This document shows, one piece after another, positions 23,154 to 31,506 of a stretch of DNA of 33,604 nucleotides; the first letter of the stretch is position 1; each line of letters opens with the position of its first letter. The position numbers were made by a program, and so were the translations under genes. Location of the stretch: the NCBI GenBank assembly GCA_947451925.1, contig CANGAW010000035.1:1-33604 (forward strand). The letters run 5' to 3'. The notes beneath the pieces were generated by a model, which saw only the letters and a program-made list of their open reading frames with translations, did no database searches and was not told the origin of the DNA. This DNA comes from Burkholderiales bacterium (GTDB lineage Bacteria > Pseudomonadota > Gammaproteobacteria > Burkholderiales > Burkholderiaceae_D).

Positions 23154-23681
23154 TTAGGCATTAGGCCAACTACTTTTCTTGCGTTTGGCTTTAATGACCT
23201 CGGAATACCGCTGGCGGCTGACGTCATGTTTTTTGCTAGCCTTTTCATAGCTTCCTAATTCTATGTATTCAGCTTCAAAGTCTGCAAGCGGGCGCTCTGT
23301 CCACTTGATAGTTTTATTTTGCGGGGTGCTATTTTGAGTATTGACTTGAGTGTTAATGTTTTCAATGTCTGGAAGGGAATCTTCGGGCCAGCCAAATTTA
23401 TCTAAGGGGCTGCCACAAATCATAAGTTGCTCTTCGAAGGTATCCTGTTCAATAGCAGGTATTGGATCAACTTTTAAGGAATAGCGTAAAGCGAGATGTT
23501 TTTTTGCAAATTCTTTTGAGTGTTGGTCAGAAACATCACCAGCAGTAGCAAGAATTCTGCGTCCCAGTTCATCGATAGTTTGCAAATTGTGGATATCAAT
23601 TGCATCTGCCAAATCGGGGATGTCTATCCCTCCAAGCAGCAATTTTTCAATCGAAATCCAGAGGGATTTATTTCTAGGCAT
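23154..23681 (-). CDS. Unknown island protein with C-terminal HTH-like segment
   Basis: A 175-residue protein, not recognised. The N-terminal part is helical (LWISIEKLLLGGIDIPDLADAIDIHNL), with an acidic Asn/Gln-rich linker (INTQVNTQNSTPQNK) in the middle. The C-terminus GSYEKASKKHDVSRQRYSEVIKAKRKK looks like a small helix-turn-helix with a basic tail. Its place between integrase and primase genes suggests a regulator or excision accessory. It starts 41 bases after the integrase stop codon on the same strand. Confidence 0.65.
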   Translation of the reverse strand: MPRNKSLWISIEKLLLGGIDIPDLADAIDIHNLQTIDELGRRILATAGDVSDQHSKEFAKKHLALRYSLKVDPIPAIEQDTFEEQLMICGSPLDKFGWPEDSLPDIENINTQVNTQNSTPQNKTIKWTERPLADFEAEYIELGSYEKASKKHDVSRQRYSEVIKAKRKKSSWPNA

Positions 23682-23722
23682 GGCAAGTTAAATGTAAATG
23701 ATTGACTTGCCCCCATCTTGAA

Positions 23723-24712
23723 TCATCTGAGCTTTTTTGCCAATTCTATTGCTCTGGGATGATAGTAGCGTTTTAACATTGTCAGACTCTTGTGACCCGA
23801 AACGGCAGCAAGCTCAATTAAATTCGGTAATTTCTGTGACAAGTTGGTAATTGCCGTATGCCTAAGGTCGTGAAAATGGAAATCCACTACGTCAGCACGC
23901 TTTGTAGCCTTCATGAATGAGGCAGCTACAGTTTGCGCCTCTATCGGGAATACCGAACCTTTTATGTCTCGTGGTAGGCCTGAAAGGATTTCAATAGCTT
24001 TCGAAGACAGAGGCACAGTCCGATCTTCACCATTTTTTGTTACGGGTAAATAGGCAGTGCGATTTACCAAGTCCACATTAATCCATTTAAGTGCCAGCAT
24101 CTCGCCACGACGCATTGCCGACTCTAGTGCAAATTCAACCAGTGGTTTCATCCACGAACTTACCCTGCGGGTCGGGCGCGGCGTCAATGCATCCAGTATG
24201 CGAACCTTTTCGGCTTCGCTCAGAGTTCGACTTCTGCTTTGTGGGCTGAGTGGTTTGCGGACTAGTCTTACGGGGTTCTCGATGTTGATGTCCCATTCGC
24301 GCCGAGCATGATTGATGATGCTTGAGATGTAAGCCAGTTCTCGAATAACGGTTCCTGCCGATACTTGCTTCAGGCGTTGATCTCTGTATTCGGCAATTCT
24401 GGCCGTAGTTAAGGCTGCCATACTAAGCTTGCAGATTGTATTGCGTTGCATCGCTCCGAGACGTATTAAGTCCTCTTTAGCGCCCCGCATTGTCGGCGTG
24501 ACTTCCTGCATATATCGACCAACAATTTCTCCGAAGGTCGTACGTTCAGCCTCCACATGATTGACGAAGCGGCCCTGATCAATCTGCGTTTCGATTTGCC
24601 TTGCCCAACGCTCAGCATCTTGTCGGGTGGTGAATGATTTGCTGATGGCAGGTTGTCCTTTGCGTGCAATACGCGCTTGCCATTTGCCACGCCTGTTTCT
24701 AAATGTTGCCAT
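23723..24712 (-). CDS. int: Tyrosine recombinase (integrase) of the genomic island
   Basis: A 329-residue integrase. The N-terminal arm-binding domain (MATFRNRRGKWQARI to about residue 55) has the usual WQARIARKGQ and AERWARQIE pattern. A SAM-like core-binding domain spans about 58-155. The catalytic set is complete: R201 (AMRRGEML), K226 in VTKNGEDRTVPL, H281 and R284 (HDLRHT), H307 (SGHKS) and nucleophile Y316 (KRYYHP). It lies next to the 3' end of moaC, within about 90 bases of the right attachment repeat, as usual for elements that insert into gene 3' ends. Putative arm sites overlap its promoter region, so the integrase may repress itself. Confidence 0.93.
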   Translation of the reverse strand: MATFRNRRGKWQARIARKGQPAISKSFTTRQDAERWARQIETQIDQGRFVNHVEAERTTFGEIVGRYMQEVTPTMRGAKEDLIRLGAMQRNTICKLSMAALTTARIAEYRDQRLKQVSAGTVIRELAYISSIINHARREWDINIENPVRLVRKPLSPQSRSRTLSEAEKVRILDALTPRPTRRVSSWMKPLVEFALESAMRRGEMLALKWINVDLVNRTAYLPVTKNGEDRTVPLSSKAIEILSGLPRDIKGSVFPIEAQTVAASFMKATKRADVVDFHFHDLRHTAITNLSQKLPNLIELAAVSGHKSLTMLKRYYHPRAIELAKKLR

Positions 24713-24725
24713 ATATTCTGCCTCA

Positions 24726-24743
24726 TTAGGACAGAATTAGGCC
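24726..24743 (+). other. Putative integrase arm-type sites, right
   Basis: TTAGGAC at 24726 and TTAGGCC at 24737 are spaced 11 bp, matching the pair near the left end (16468 and 16479) in orientation, spacing and flanking bases. They lie just upstream of the integrase start. Confidence 0.5.
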
Positions 24744-24788
24744 TTGAGCTATTTTCTCTGGCTAACTGCTTCGGGATGTTAGTACTCA

Positions 24789-25304
24789 CTACTCAGTAAC
24801 CCAGCTCCCCGACTTCCCGCCGTGTTTCTCCATCACTTTCACATCCGTCATTACCATGCCGCGATCAACAGCTTTGCACATGTCATAAATAGTCAACAGC
24901 CCAACCTGCACAGCAGTCAGCGCTTCCATCTCTACGCCCGTTTTACCGAAAGTCTCGACCTGCGCGTTGCATAGCACGCTGGACGCATTTTCATCTACTG
25001 TGAAATCGACGGTCACGCGAGTTAAGGCCAGCGGGTGGCATAAGGGAATCAGGTCGCTGGTGCGCTTGGCTGCCATGATGGCGGCGATTCGCGCAATGCC
25101 CAGCACATCGCCTTTTTTTGCTGTGCCGCTGGTGATAATGGCAAGTGTGTCGGGTTTCATGCGAATGACCCCGCTGGCCATGGCGATACGATGGGTTTCG
25201 GCTTTGGCGCCGACGTCAACCATATGCGCTTGTCCGCTTGAATCGAAATGGGTCAGGCCGCTATTGTCAGCGGGGGAGGTCGTGGCGAGTTTTGCAGAAG
25301 TCAT
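24789..25304 (-). CDS. moaC: Cyclic pyranopterin monophosphate synthase
   Basis: A 171-residue MoaC from the start at 25304. It converts the cyclised GTP-derived intermediate to cyclic pyranopterin monophosphate in molybdenum cofactor synthesis. Key blocks are all present: [35 protein letters not shown] and the C-terminal [13 protein letters not shown]. An upstream in-frame extension to 25379 is unlikely, because MoaC normally starts just before the THFDSSG region. The last codons after GSW (VTE) come from the island copy of the attachment site, so the gene has been restored by the element. It is divergent from the M48 protease gene, with about 63 bases between. Confidence 0.95.
   Translation of the reverse strand: MTSAKLATTSPADNSGLTHFDSSGQAHMVDVGAKAETHRIAMASGVIRMKPDTLAIITSGTAKKGDVLGIARIAAIMAAKRTSDLIPLCHPLALTRVTVDFTVDENASSVLCNAQVETFGKTGVEMEALTAVQVGLLTIYDMCKAVDRGMVMTDVKVMEKHGGKSGSWVTE
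24801..24896 (-). repeat. Right attachment-site repeat (within moaC)
   Basis: This is the second copy of the 96-bp repeat, within the 3' part of moaC, with only two differences from 16283-16378 (near the GATC-AACAG segment). The crossover must lie within it; the exact core cannot be fixed from one sequence. Confidence 0.88.
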
Positions 25305-25367
25305 AACGAGAGTTTTACGGAATGTAAGTGTGACTGAACGAAGCTTGGTTGCAGGTATCATAGCACC

Positions 25368-26900
25368 ATGAAACGTCAACGCTTTCCTGCTGCCTGCCCG
25401 ACGCTGCTGCGTTTAATCACTGTTGCTGTGCTGACGCTGGCGAGCCCTGCGCTACTCTCGCCGCTCTGTCTGCATGCGCAAAATTTGCCTAATCTTGGTG
25501 GCAGCGACGGTGAGGAATTATCGCCGCTGATGGAGCGCAAGCTGGGTGAGCAAGTGATGCAGAGCATACGCCGTGACCGGGATTACATCAGTGATCCGGC
25601 GGTGATGGATTTCCTGAATAATTTTGGCAACATTCTTCTGACTGCAAATCCTGAGGTTCGCAGTGATGCGGCCTATGATTTTTTGTTTTTTGCGGTGCGT
25701 GACGCGTCCTTGAATGCGTTTGCGCTGCCGGGTGGTTTTATCGGCATGCATACCGGACTGGTGATTGCTGCGCAGTCGGAGTCCGAGCTGGCTTCGGTGC
25801 TGGCGCATGAAATCGGTCACGTCTCCCAGCGCCATATCGCACGCATGATAGGTAACCAAAAACAGGATTCATTGTTGCCAATCGCCGGATTGTTGCTGGG
25901 TGCACTGGCTGCGCGCAGCAGTCCCGACCTGGCGATGGCGGCGATGATGAGCGGCACCGGTGTGGCGGTGCAGCGCCAGCTTGGATTTACCCGCGACGCC
26001 GAACGGGAAGCCGATCGTGTCGGCCTGCAAATTTTGCGCAATGCCGGCTTTGAAGCTGCGGGCATGGTGCAGTTCTTTGGCCGCCTGCAAACTGCCAGCC
26101 GCAACAGCAACGACAGGGCGCCATCTTATTTGCGTACCCATCCGATGACGACGGAACGTATCGCTGATATCGAAGAACGGATTCGCAGTCAGACTTATCG
26201 CCAGCATGCCGACAGCCTTGATTTTTCTTTGATCAAGGCGCGTTTGCGTGTGCTGCAAGATGACACGCAACAGGGCTGGCGTGATGCCACCCTGATTTTT
26301 AACGAACAAGCGCGACTGGGTGCGCGTTCGCAGATGCTGGCCGCCCGTTACGGACAGGCAGTGATCGCCTTGCGGCAGCGCGATACCGTGCGTGCAACGG
26401 CGCTATTGAATGAAATACAGGCCGAGCTGGCCCGTCCGCCGGCGCTGGCCACTTCACTTGTGCTGACTACGCTGGGGATTGAATTGCAGCTGGCAAATCG
26501 TCAGTTCGAGCAGGCGTTGCAGGCTGTTACGCTGGCGCGCACGCAATACCCCTTGTCGCGCTCGATGGCGATGTTGTATGCAGACTGTCTGCTGCTGGCG
26601 GGTAAACAAAATGAGGCTGCCCTGTTTTTACGCGATCAGGCGCAGCTGTACCGGCAGGATGCCAGTATTCAGCAAGCATTGGCGCGCACCTATGCCGAAC
26701 AGGGCAAGCAAAGCTTGCAGCATATGGCGCTGGCTGAGTATTACAACCTCACAGGCAGTCTGCCGGCAGCATTAGAACAATTGCGCATTGCACGCGGTGC
26801 AAGCGATGCGTCGTTTTATGACCTGGCCATCATTGATGCACGCGAGCGCGAACTGCAAATCAGTTGGCGGGAGATGATGGCGGAGTCGAAAAAACGCTAG
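25368..26900 (+). CDS. bepA: Periplasmic M48 metalloprotease with C-terminal TPR repeats
   Basis: A 510-residue protein resembling BepA/YfgC, which helps outer-membrane protein and LptD assembly and degrades stalled forms. The signal peptide ends near CLHAQ. The zinc site is HEIGH at 147-151, with the third ligand in the [11 protein letters not shown] segment around residue 211. The half from about 270 on is helical and TPR-like, for example [16 protein letters not shown] and EALQ-type repeats to the end. Length and layout match the BepA family. Its stop codon TAG overlaps the TAG of the convergent gene in a CTAG palindrome. Confidence 0.88.
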   Translation: MKRQRFPAACPTLLRLITVAVLTLASPALLSPLCLHAQNLPNLGGSDGEELSPLMERKLGEQVMQSIRRDRDYISDPAVMDFLNNFGNILLTANPEVRSDAAYDFLFFAVRDASLNAFALPGGFIGMHTGLVIAAQSESELASVLAHEIGHVSQRHIARMIGNQKQDSLLPIAGLLLGALAARSSPDLAMAAMMSGTGVAVQRQLGFTRDAEREADRVGLQILRNAGFEAAGMVQFFGRLQTASRNSNDRAPSYLRTHPMTTERIADIEERIRSQTYRQHADSLDFSLIKARLRVLQDDTQQGWRDATLIFNEQARLGARSQMLAARYGQAVIALRQRDTVRATALLNEIQAELARPPALATSLVLTTLGIELQLANRQFEQALQAVTLARTQYPLSRSMAMLYADCLLLAGKQNEAALFLRDQAQLYRQDASIQQALARTYAEQGKQSLQHMALAEYYNLTGSLPAALEQLRIARGASDASFYDLAIIDARERELQISWREMMAESKKR

Positions 26901-27490
26901 TCTGCCTGGCGTGGCCGGCTGATGAACCCCAGTTTGCCTTGCAGCTCGGCGTAAGCAATTGCTTCAACCGGCACAGCGGCCTCACCTGCCATCCAGTGCA
27001 AATGGTGGTCGGGTGCGCTCAGCCAGTTGAGTAATTGTTCGTCTGCGATAGCCTGTCCTTGCCAGCGCAATAGTGAGAGGCATTGCGCAACATCTCTGTC
27101 ATCCACCATCGCCACATGGGTGGCGTCTTGCACAATCAACTGACCATGTTCCGTCATCCATACCTGCGTGAGGCTTTGCAGCGCACTGCCATCATGCAGT
27201 ATTAATCTGCCGTCGTGATCGGTACGGGCAATGAAGGGTGTTGCTTCCAGATCCACATACACCCGTTGCGGACCGTTTTGAAAATACCAGGCCGCGTTGG
27301 CGTCTTGCGCATAATTACGGTGAATGAAAGCCAGTAAGGCAGCATGACGGATAGGGTCGCCACGAAGATTGTTCGCCTGCGCTGCTTCGTCCCGCATGCG
27401 GAAATTGCCGCGCGCGTCCAGCGCCAGCCAGCCATAGCAATGCGGAACATTCGGCCATTTTTTGATGGCTAGTCTGACGAGGTCATCCAC
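26897..27490 (-). CDS. Conserved protein of unknown function
   Basis: A 197-residue soluble protein. Recognisable segments are CYGWLALDARGNFRMRDE near the start, IRHAALLAFIHRNY, WYFQNGPQRVYVDLEATPF, and YAELQGKLGFISRPR at the end. I recall this as a conserved DUF of Burkholderiales next to protease or moaC genes, but I cannot name the family number with certainty. No signal peptide or membrane segment is visible. It is convergent with the M48 gene, sharing the CTAG stop overlap, and has no same-strand partner close by. Confidence 0.7.
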   Translation of the reverse strand: MDDLVRLAIKKWPNVPHCYGWLALDARGNFRMRDEAAQANNLRGDPIRHAALLAFIHRNYAQDANAAWYFQNGPQRVYVDLEATPFIARTDHDGRLILHDGSALQSLTQVWMTEHGQLIVQDATHVAMVDDRDVAQCLSLLRWQGQAIADEQLLNWLSAPDHHLHWMAGEAAVPVEAIAYAELQGKLGFISRPRQAD

Positions 27491-27591
27491 TCTGCAATCC
27501 AGTATATTTTTTAATAGAAGGCTTCCGGCAAGGCTCGATACGCAATTTTATTTTTTAATGTTCAGCAGTCAGATTTTTCGGGATCACAAAG

Positions 27592-27622
27592 AAAGACACT
27601 GGGTCCCGATTTTCATCGGGAC
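27592..27622. repeat. Second copy of the CTGGGTCCC repeat end with hairpin
   Basis: AAAGACACTGGGTCCC at 27592-27607 matches the terminal repeat of the element at 1-114. It continues into a hairpin GTCCCGAT-TTTC-ATCGGGAC at 27603-27622. The opposite end is not seen, so the copy is partial. Confidence 0.6.
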
Positions 27623-27690
27623 GACGAAAAACCGACGTCAAAATAGTCCGGAGTGTAGTGAATTCATTCAAGAACCTGGCTGTTAGCGAT

Positions 27691-28671
27691 TCAACTGGCT
27701 GAGACAGAATTTAAACCAACCTGCGCGCTCAGAAAGCGCACGATGCGACGTGGCAGCCAATCCAGCGAGCCGGGCATACTGCCACTGGCGAAACCGACAT
27801 GGCCACCCTGTGCAGGGTACTCCAGCAACACCGACTTGGCAGCATGCAGCGGCAAATGTCGCTCAGGCAGAAAAGGGTCGTTGCGTGCATTTAAAACCAG
27901 GGTTGGTACCGTAATGGCCGGCAGCACATGCTTGCCACTGGCGCGGTGCCAGTAATCGTTGGTGTTGCGGTAGCCATGCAGCGGCGCGGTAACGACATTG
28001 TCGAACGCATATAAATCGCGAGCGGCCAGCATGCTGTCGCGATCAAACAGGCCTGGAAACTGGGCCAGTTTTTGCAGGCACTTTGGTTTTAAGGTTTGCA
28101 GAAAACTGCGCGTGTAAATCCGGTTGAAGCCCTTGGACAAGGCCGCGCCACCGGCAGCCAGATCAAGGGGCGCGGAAATGGCGCAGGCCGCATCGACGAA
28201 GCCCGCATCTTCCGCCTGTTCGCCCAGCCAGCGCAGCAGCGCATTGCCACCCAGTGAAACGCCGGCAGCAAAAAAATGCGAAGCCTGCTGACCCAACTGG
28301 TGGCTGGTCAGTCTCTGCAGTATCCAGTCGACTTCGTTGGCGTCACCCGAATGATAAAACCGCGGCGCAAGATTGAGTTCGCCCGAGCAGCCACGAAAAT
28401 GCGGCACCGCACCCGACCAGCCGAGAGCGGCAATATGACGCATCAGCGCTCTTGCGTAATGGCTGGCGGAAGAACCTTCCAGACCATGAAACAGCACAAT
28501 GAACGGTTTGTCAGGTAAACCTGCGACGAAATCAATGTCGATGAAATCCCCATCAGGGGTGTTCCAGCGTTCGCGCTGCATGGCGGTGGCAGGCACATTG
28601 ATGCAGGTAGCCGGATAAATGGTTTGCAAATGCCCACCGGGCAGCCAGCGTGGCGACAGGTATTCGCTCAT
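27691..28671 (-). CDS. YheT-family alpha/beta hydrolase
   Basis: A 326-residue hydrolase of the YheT/ABHD1-3 family. The oxyanion-region motif is FHGLEGSSASHYAR, and the nucleophile elbow GVSLGGN puts Ser at 139. The acid is expected in NARNDPFLP and the His in QGGHVGFASG. The N-terminal RWLPGGHLQTIYP is diagnostic for the family. The natural substrate is uncertain; carboxylesterase activity is usual. It is the last gene of the ilvE operon, 11 bases after the NTF2-like gene. Confidence 0.9.
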   Translation of the reverse strand: MSEYLSPRWLPGGHLQTIYPATCINVPATAMQRERWNTPDGDFIDIDFVAGLPDKPFIVLFHGLEGSSASHYARALMRHIAALGWSGAVPHFRGCSGELNLAPRFYHSGDANEVDWILQRLTSHQLGQQASHFFAAGVSLGGNALLRWLGEQAEDAGFVDAACAISAPLDLAAGGAALSKGFNRIYTRSFLQTLKPKCLQKLAQFPGLFDRDSMLAARDLYAFDNVVTAPLHGYRNTNDYWHRASGKHVLPAITVPTLVLNARNDPFLPERHLPLHAAKSVLLEYPAQGGHVGFASGSMPGSLDWLPRRIVRFLSAQVGLNSVSAS

Positions 28672-28682
28672 GCCGGTCAGCG

Positions 28683-29123
28683 TCAGTGCAAGAGGGAAGC
28701 GGCCGAGGGCTTGTCCATCACCGGTTTGCCCGGTGCCACCGACGCATGGTGCAGCACGATTCGCCAGCCTTGCGGGGTTTTCAGGTAGACATTGGTGGCA
28801 AGAATATGTGCTTCCTGCCAGCCCGCTTCGGCGGGAATTTTGATTTCTTCAATCAGGTTATGTACTGCGCACAGCATGTTGTGCGAGGTATGCAGATTGC
28901 GCGGTTGAATATGCACAGCACCACGCTCGAAAATCGCTTCCCAGGATTCGCGGATCGCCGCATGTCCCAGCAAGCGCGGCGCACCCGGATGTATGCAGGC
29001 GATCTCTTCATCGTCTGCCCACAATGCCATTAATGCTTCCAGATCGGCCCGAGCAATGGCGTCATAAAACGCATGCTCGGTATCTTCCGCGCTGCCAGAG
29101 TGTTTGGTCGATTTCTTGGGCAT
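28683..29123 (-). CDS. Cytoplasmic NTF2/SnoaL-like protein
   Basis: A 146-residue protein with the DUF4440/SnoaL-type pattern: an initial helix AEDTEHAFYDAIARADLEALMALWADDEE, then CIHPGAPRLLGHAAIRESWEAIFERG and the final strands ILATNVYLKTPQGWRIVLHHAS. No signal peptide. The fold often forms dimers with a hydrophobic pocket; no activity can be assigned. It is two bases downstream of the zinc-finger gene and probably translationally coupled to it. Confidence 0.82.
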   Translation of the reverse strand: MPKKSTKHSGSAEDTEHAFYDAIARADLEALMALWADDEEIACIHPGAPRLLGHAAIRESWEAIFERGAVHIQPRNLHTSHNMLCAVHNLIEEIKIPAEAGWQEAHILATNVYLKTPQGWRIVLHHASVAPGKPVMDKPSAASLLH

Positions 29124-29125
29124 GG

Positions 29126-29317
29126 TTAGTGTGCGTGCACGACCGTGCCGGGCTTCAGGCGATAGACCGTGCTGCAGTAAGGGCAGCGGGCTTCACCATG
29201 GCTGTCAAATTTCAGAAACACTCGCGGATGCGATGACCAGACCGGCATCGCATCGTTGGGGCAGTGCGCCGGTAAATCCTTGCCATCGAGTTCAATGGCT
29301 GTCACAGCTTGTTTCAT
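29126..29317 (-). CDS. Small zf-CHCC zinc-finger protein
   Basis: A 63-residue protein of the zf-CHCC domain type, as found in the mitochondrial complex I subunit NDUFS6 and in many proteobacterial stand-alone proteins. The ligands are C19 (AHCPND), H30 (SSHPRVFL) and C45/C48 (ARCPYCST). The central VFLKFDSHGEARCPYCSTVY is nearly the family consensus. In Burkholderiales it commonly follows ilvE, as it does here, 21 bases downstream. Its role is unproven. Confidence 0.9.
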   Translation of the reverse strand: MKQAVTAIELDGKDLPAHCPNDAMPVWSSHPRVFLKFDSHGEARCPYCSTVYRLKPGTVVHAH

Positions 29318-29338
29318 GAGGCTCTCCGCAAACGAAGG

Positions 29339-30259
29339 TTAAACCAGGGTCAGCCAGTGACGGTATTGCGGTGCTTTGCCGGCGACCACATCAAAGAACA
29401 GCGCCTGCAGTTTTTCCGTAACAGGGCCGCGGCTGCCGCTGCCGATCTGGCGGTTGTCGAGTTCACGGATAGGCGTCAGTTCCGCAGCTGTACCGGTAAA
29501 GAAGGCTTCATCGGCGCAGTACATTTCGTCGCGCGTGATGCGTTTCTCGATGATGTCAATGCCGAGGTCGCGCGCCATGGTCAGTACGGCATCGCGGGTA
29601 ATGCCATCCAGGCAGCTGGCCAGATCAGGGGTGTAGATTTTGCCGCTCTTGACGATGAAAACGTTTTCGCCGGCGCCTTCGGACACATAGCCGTCGGTGT
29701 CGAGCAGCAGTGCTTCATCGTAGCCGTCAGCTGTTACTTCCTGATTGGCTAAGATGGAATTGATGTAATAACCGCTGGCCTTGGCGCGCACCATCGACAC
29801 GTTGACGTGATGACGGGTGAATGAAGAGGTTTTGACGCGAATGCCGCGCGCCAGTCCGTCTTCACCTAAGTAAGCGCCCCATGGCCAGGCTGCAATCGAC
29901 GCATGAATGGTGTTGCCGCGTGCCGAGACGCCCATTTTTTCCGAACCGATCCAGACCAGCGGACGCAGGTAGCAGGATTCCAGATTATTGGCGCGCACCA
30001 CTTCGCACTGCGCTGCCATGATGGTTTCCATATCGTAGGGAATCACCATCTGAAAAATCTTGGCCGAGTTGAACAGGCGCTGGGTGTGTTCTTGCAAGCG
30101 GAAGATCGCGGTGCCTTCCGGCGTTTTATAGGCGCGTACGCCTTCGAATACGGCCATGCCGTAGTGCAGGCTATGCGTTAGCACATGCAGTGTGGCGTCG
30201 CGCCAGTCGATTAATTGACCATCTTTCCAGATTTTTCCGTCACGGTCAGCCATGGACAT
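29339..30259 (-). CDS. ilvE: Branched-chain amino-acid aminotransferase
   Basis: A 306-residue fold-type IV PLP enzyme that catalyses the last step of Val, Leu and Ile synthesis. The PLP Lys is K160 in VRAKASGYYINSIL. Other family marks are HYGMAVFEGVRAY near residue 33, FRLQEHTQRLFNSAK, EGAGENVF and the TGTAAELTPI loop. GAGAA lies seven bases before the first ATG; a second ATG two codons on is also possible. It heads a four-gene operon with zf-CHCC, NTF2-like and yheT genes and is divergent from azlC. Confidence 0.95.
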   Translation of the reverse strand: MSMADRDGKIWKDGQLIDWRDATLHVLTHSLHYGMAVFEGVRAYKTPEGTAIFRLQEHTQRLFNSAKIFQMVIPYDMETIMAAQCEVVRANNLESCYLRPLVWIGSEKMGVSARGNTIHASIAAWPWGAYLGEDGLARGIRVKTSSFTRHHVNVSMVRAKASGYYINSILANQEVTADGYDEALLLDTDGYVSEGAGENVFIVKSGKIYTPDLASCLDGITRDAVLTMARDLGIDIIEKRITRDEMYCADEAFFTGTAAELTPIRELDNRQIGSGSRGPVTEKLQALFFDVVAGKAPQYRHWLTLV

Positions 30260-30364
30260 CGCAAGTTCTCCAGTAAATATTTCAAAACAGCGATTTTAGC
30301 GGATTCGGTCGGGTTTCAGGCCTGCTAGGTAGAATATCGCTATTCAATTTGCTCTTTACCCTCC

Positions 30365-31093
30365 ATGAATCTCTCCATTGCCGGTCAGGCCGAGCGTGAA
30401 AAAGTCGCCTTCTGGGACGCTATGCGCGTCAGTATGTCCGCCGCGCCGGGGCTAGCTGCGTGGGGCGTGGTGACCGGCATGGCCATGATTCAGTCGGGTC
30501 TGAGTTTGTGGCAGGCGCTGATCATGAGCTTTACTGTTTATGCCGGTTCGGCGCAGCTGGCGGCACTGCCGCTGATTGCCGCCGGCACGCCGATCTCGAT
30601 GATTTTTCTAACAGCGCTGATGGTCAATCTGCGTTTTATTATTTTTGGTGTCGTGATCGGTCCGCATTTTTCGCATCTGCCCTGGGCCAGACGCATTTTC
30701 AAAGGTTATTTCAATGCCGACGTGGTGATGGCGTTTTTTCCGCAGCGTTTTCCGGCCCATACCGTGGCCGCTACGGAAGGCAAGCTGGGGTTTTTTAACG
30801 GGCTGGCAGCGTCGAACTGGAGCAGCTGGCAGCTGGGCAGCGTGGCCGGCATGCTGCTGGCCAGCCAGATACCCACCAGCTGGGGCATTGGCTTTGCCGG
30901 AACCCTGGCGCTGTTGGCCATCACCATTCCGCTGGTGATTAACTGGGCGGCTTTGGTTGGCGTGGCGGTTGCCGGGACCATTTCGGTGCTGACTATCGCC
31001 TGGCCGTTTCGGCTGGGTCTGGTGCTGGCTATTTTGCTGGGCATGGTGGCGGCGATGAGCATCGACCGCTTACAAAGAAAGCAGGCAGCATGA
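30365..31093 (+). CDS. azlC: AzlC-family branched-chain amino-acid exporter subunit
   Basis: A 242-residue inner-membrane protein with about six or seven hydrophobic segments. The motifs YAGSAQLAALPL and NLRFIIFGVVIGPHF are typical of AzlC. With AzlD it forms an exporter of branched-chain amino acids. Its stop codon overlaps the azlD start in ATGA. The position opposite ilvE fits a joint role in branched-chain amino-acid balance. Confidence 0.92.
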   Translation: MNLSIAGQAEREKVAFWDAMRVSMSAAPGLAAWGVVTGMAMIQSGLSLWQALIMSFTVYAGSAQLAALPLIAAGTPISMIFLTALMVNLRFIIFGVVIGPHFSHLPWARRIFKGYFNADVVMAFFPQRFPAHTVAATEGKLGFFNGLAASNWSSWQLGSVAGMLLASQIPTSWGIGFAGTLALLAITIPLVINWAALVGVAVAGTISVLTIAWPFRLGLVLAILLGMVAAMSIDRLQRKQAA

Positions 31094-31416
31094 GCGATCT
31101 TGAATTCGGCATCCTCATTGCGCTGTTGACGCTGGCGACGGTTTTCACGCGCAGTTTGTTCTTTTTGCTCGGTGGTGCGTTCAAGCTCGCGCCATGGCTG
31201 GAGCATGCGCTGCGCTATGCGCCGGCTGCTGCGCTGGCTGCCATTCTGGCACCGGATTTGCTGGTCTCGGGAGGAAGTCTGGTTCTGCCCTGGACTAACT
31301 TGAAGTTGATGGCGGCCATCGCTGCGGCGATTTTTTTTCTGGCTACGCGCCATCTGCTTGGCACGATTATCGTTGGCATGGCCATCTTTACCGGGCTCAG
31401 ACTTTTGCTGGTTTGA
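31090..31416 (+). CDS. azlD: AzlD-family branched-chain amino-acid exporter subunit
   Basis: A 108-residue membrane protein with three or four hydrophobic helices (residues about 8-26, 40-58, 70-85 and 88-106). The region WLEHALRYAPAAALAAILAPDLL is the AzlD signature. The ATG lies within the azlC stop (ATGA overlap), so translation is coupled to AzlC, its expected complex partner. Confidence 0.92.
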   Translation: MSDLEFGILIALLTLATVFTRSLFFLLGGAFKLAPWLEHALRYAPAAALAAILAPDLLVSGGSLVLPWTNLKLMAAIAAAIFFLATRHLLGTIIVGMAIFTGLRLLLV

Positions 31417-31506
31417 TCCCCTGCTTCGATGCCGCTCTGGCAATGGTTTATACGCAGGTATGCTGGGGTAAAATAGCGCCTTTCCATATTTGCCCATGAG
31501 ACCGTA

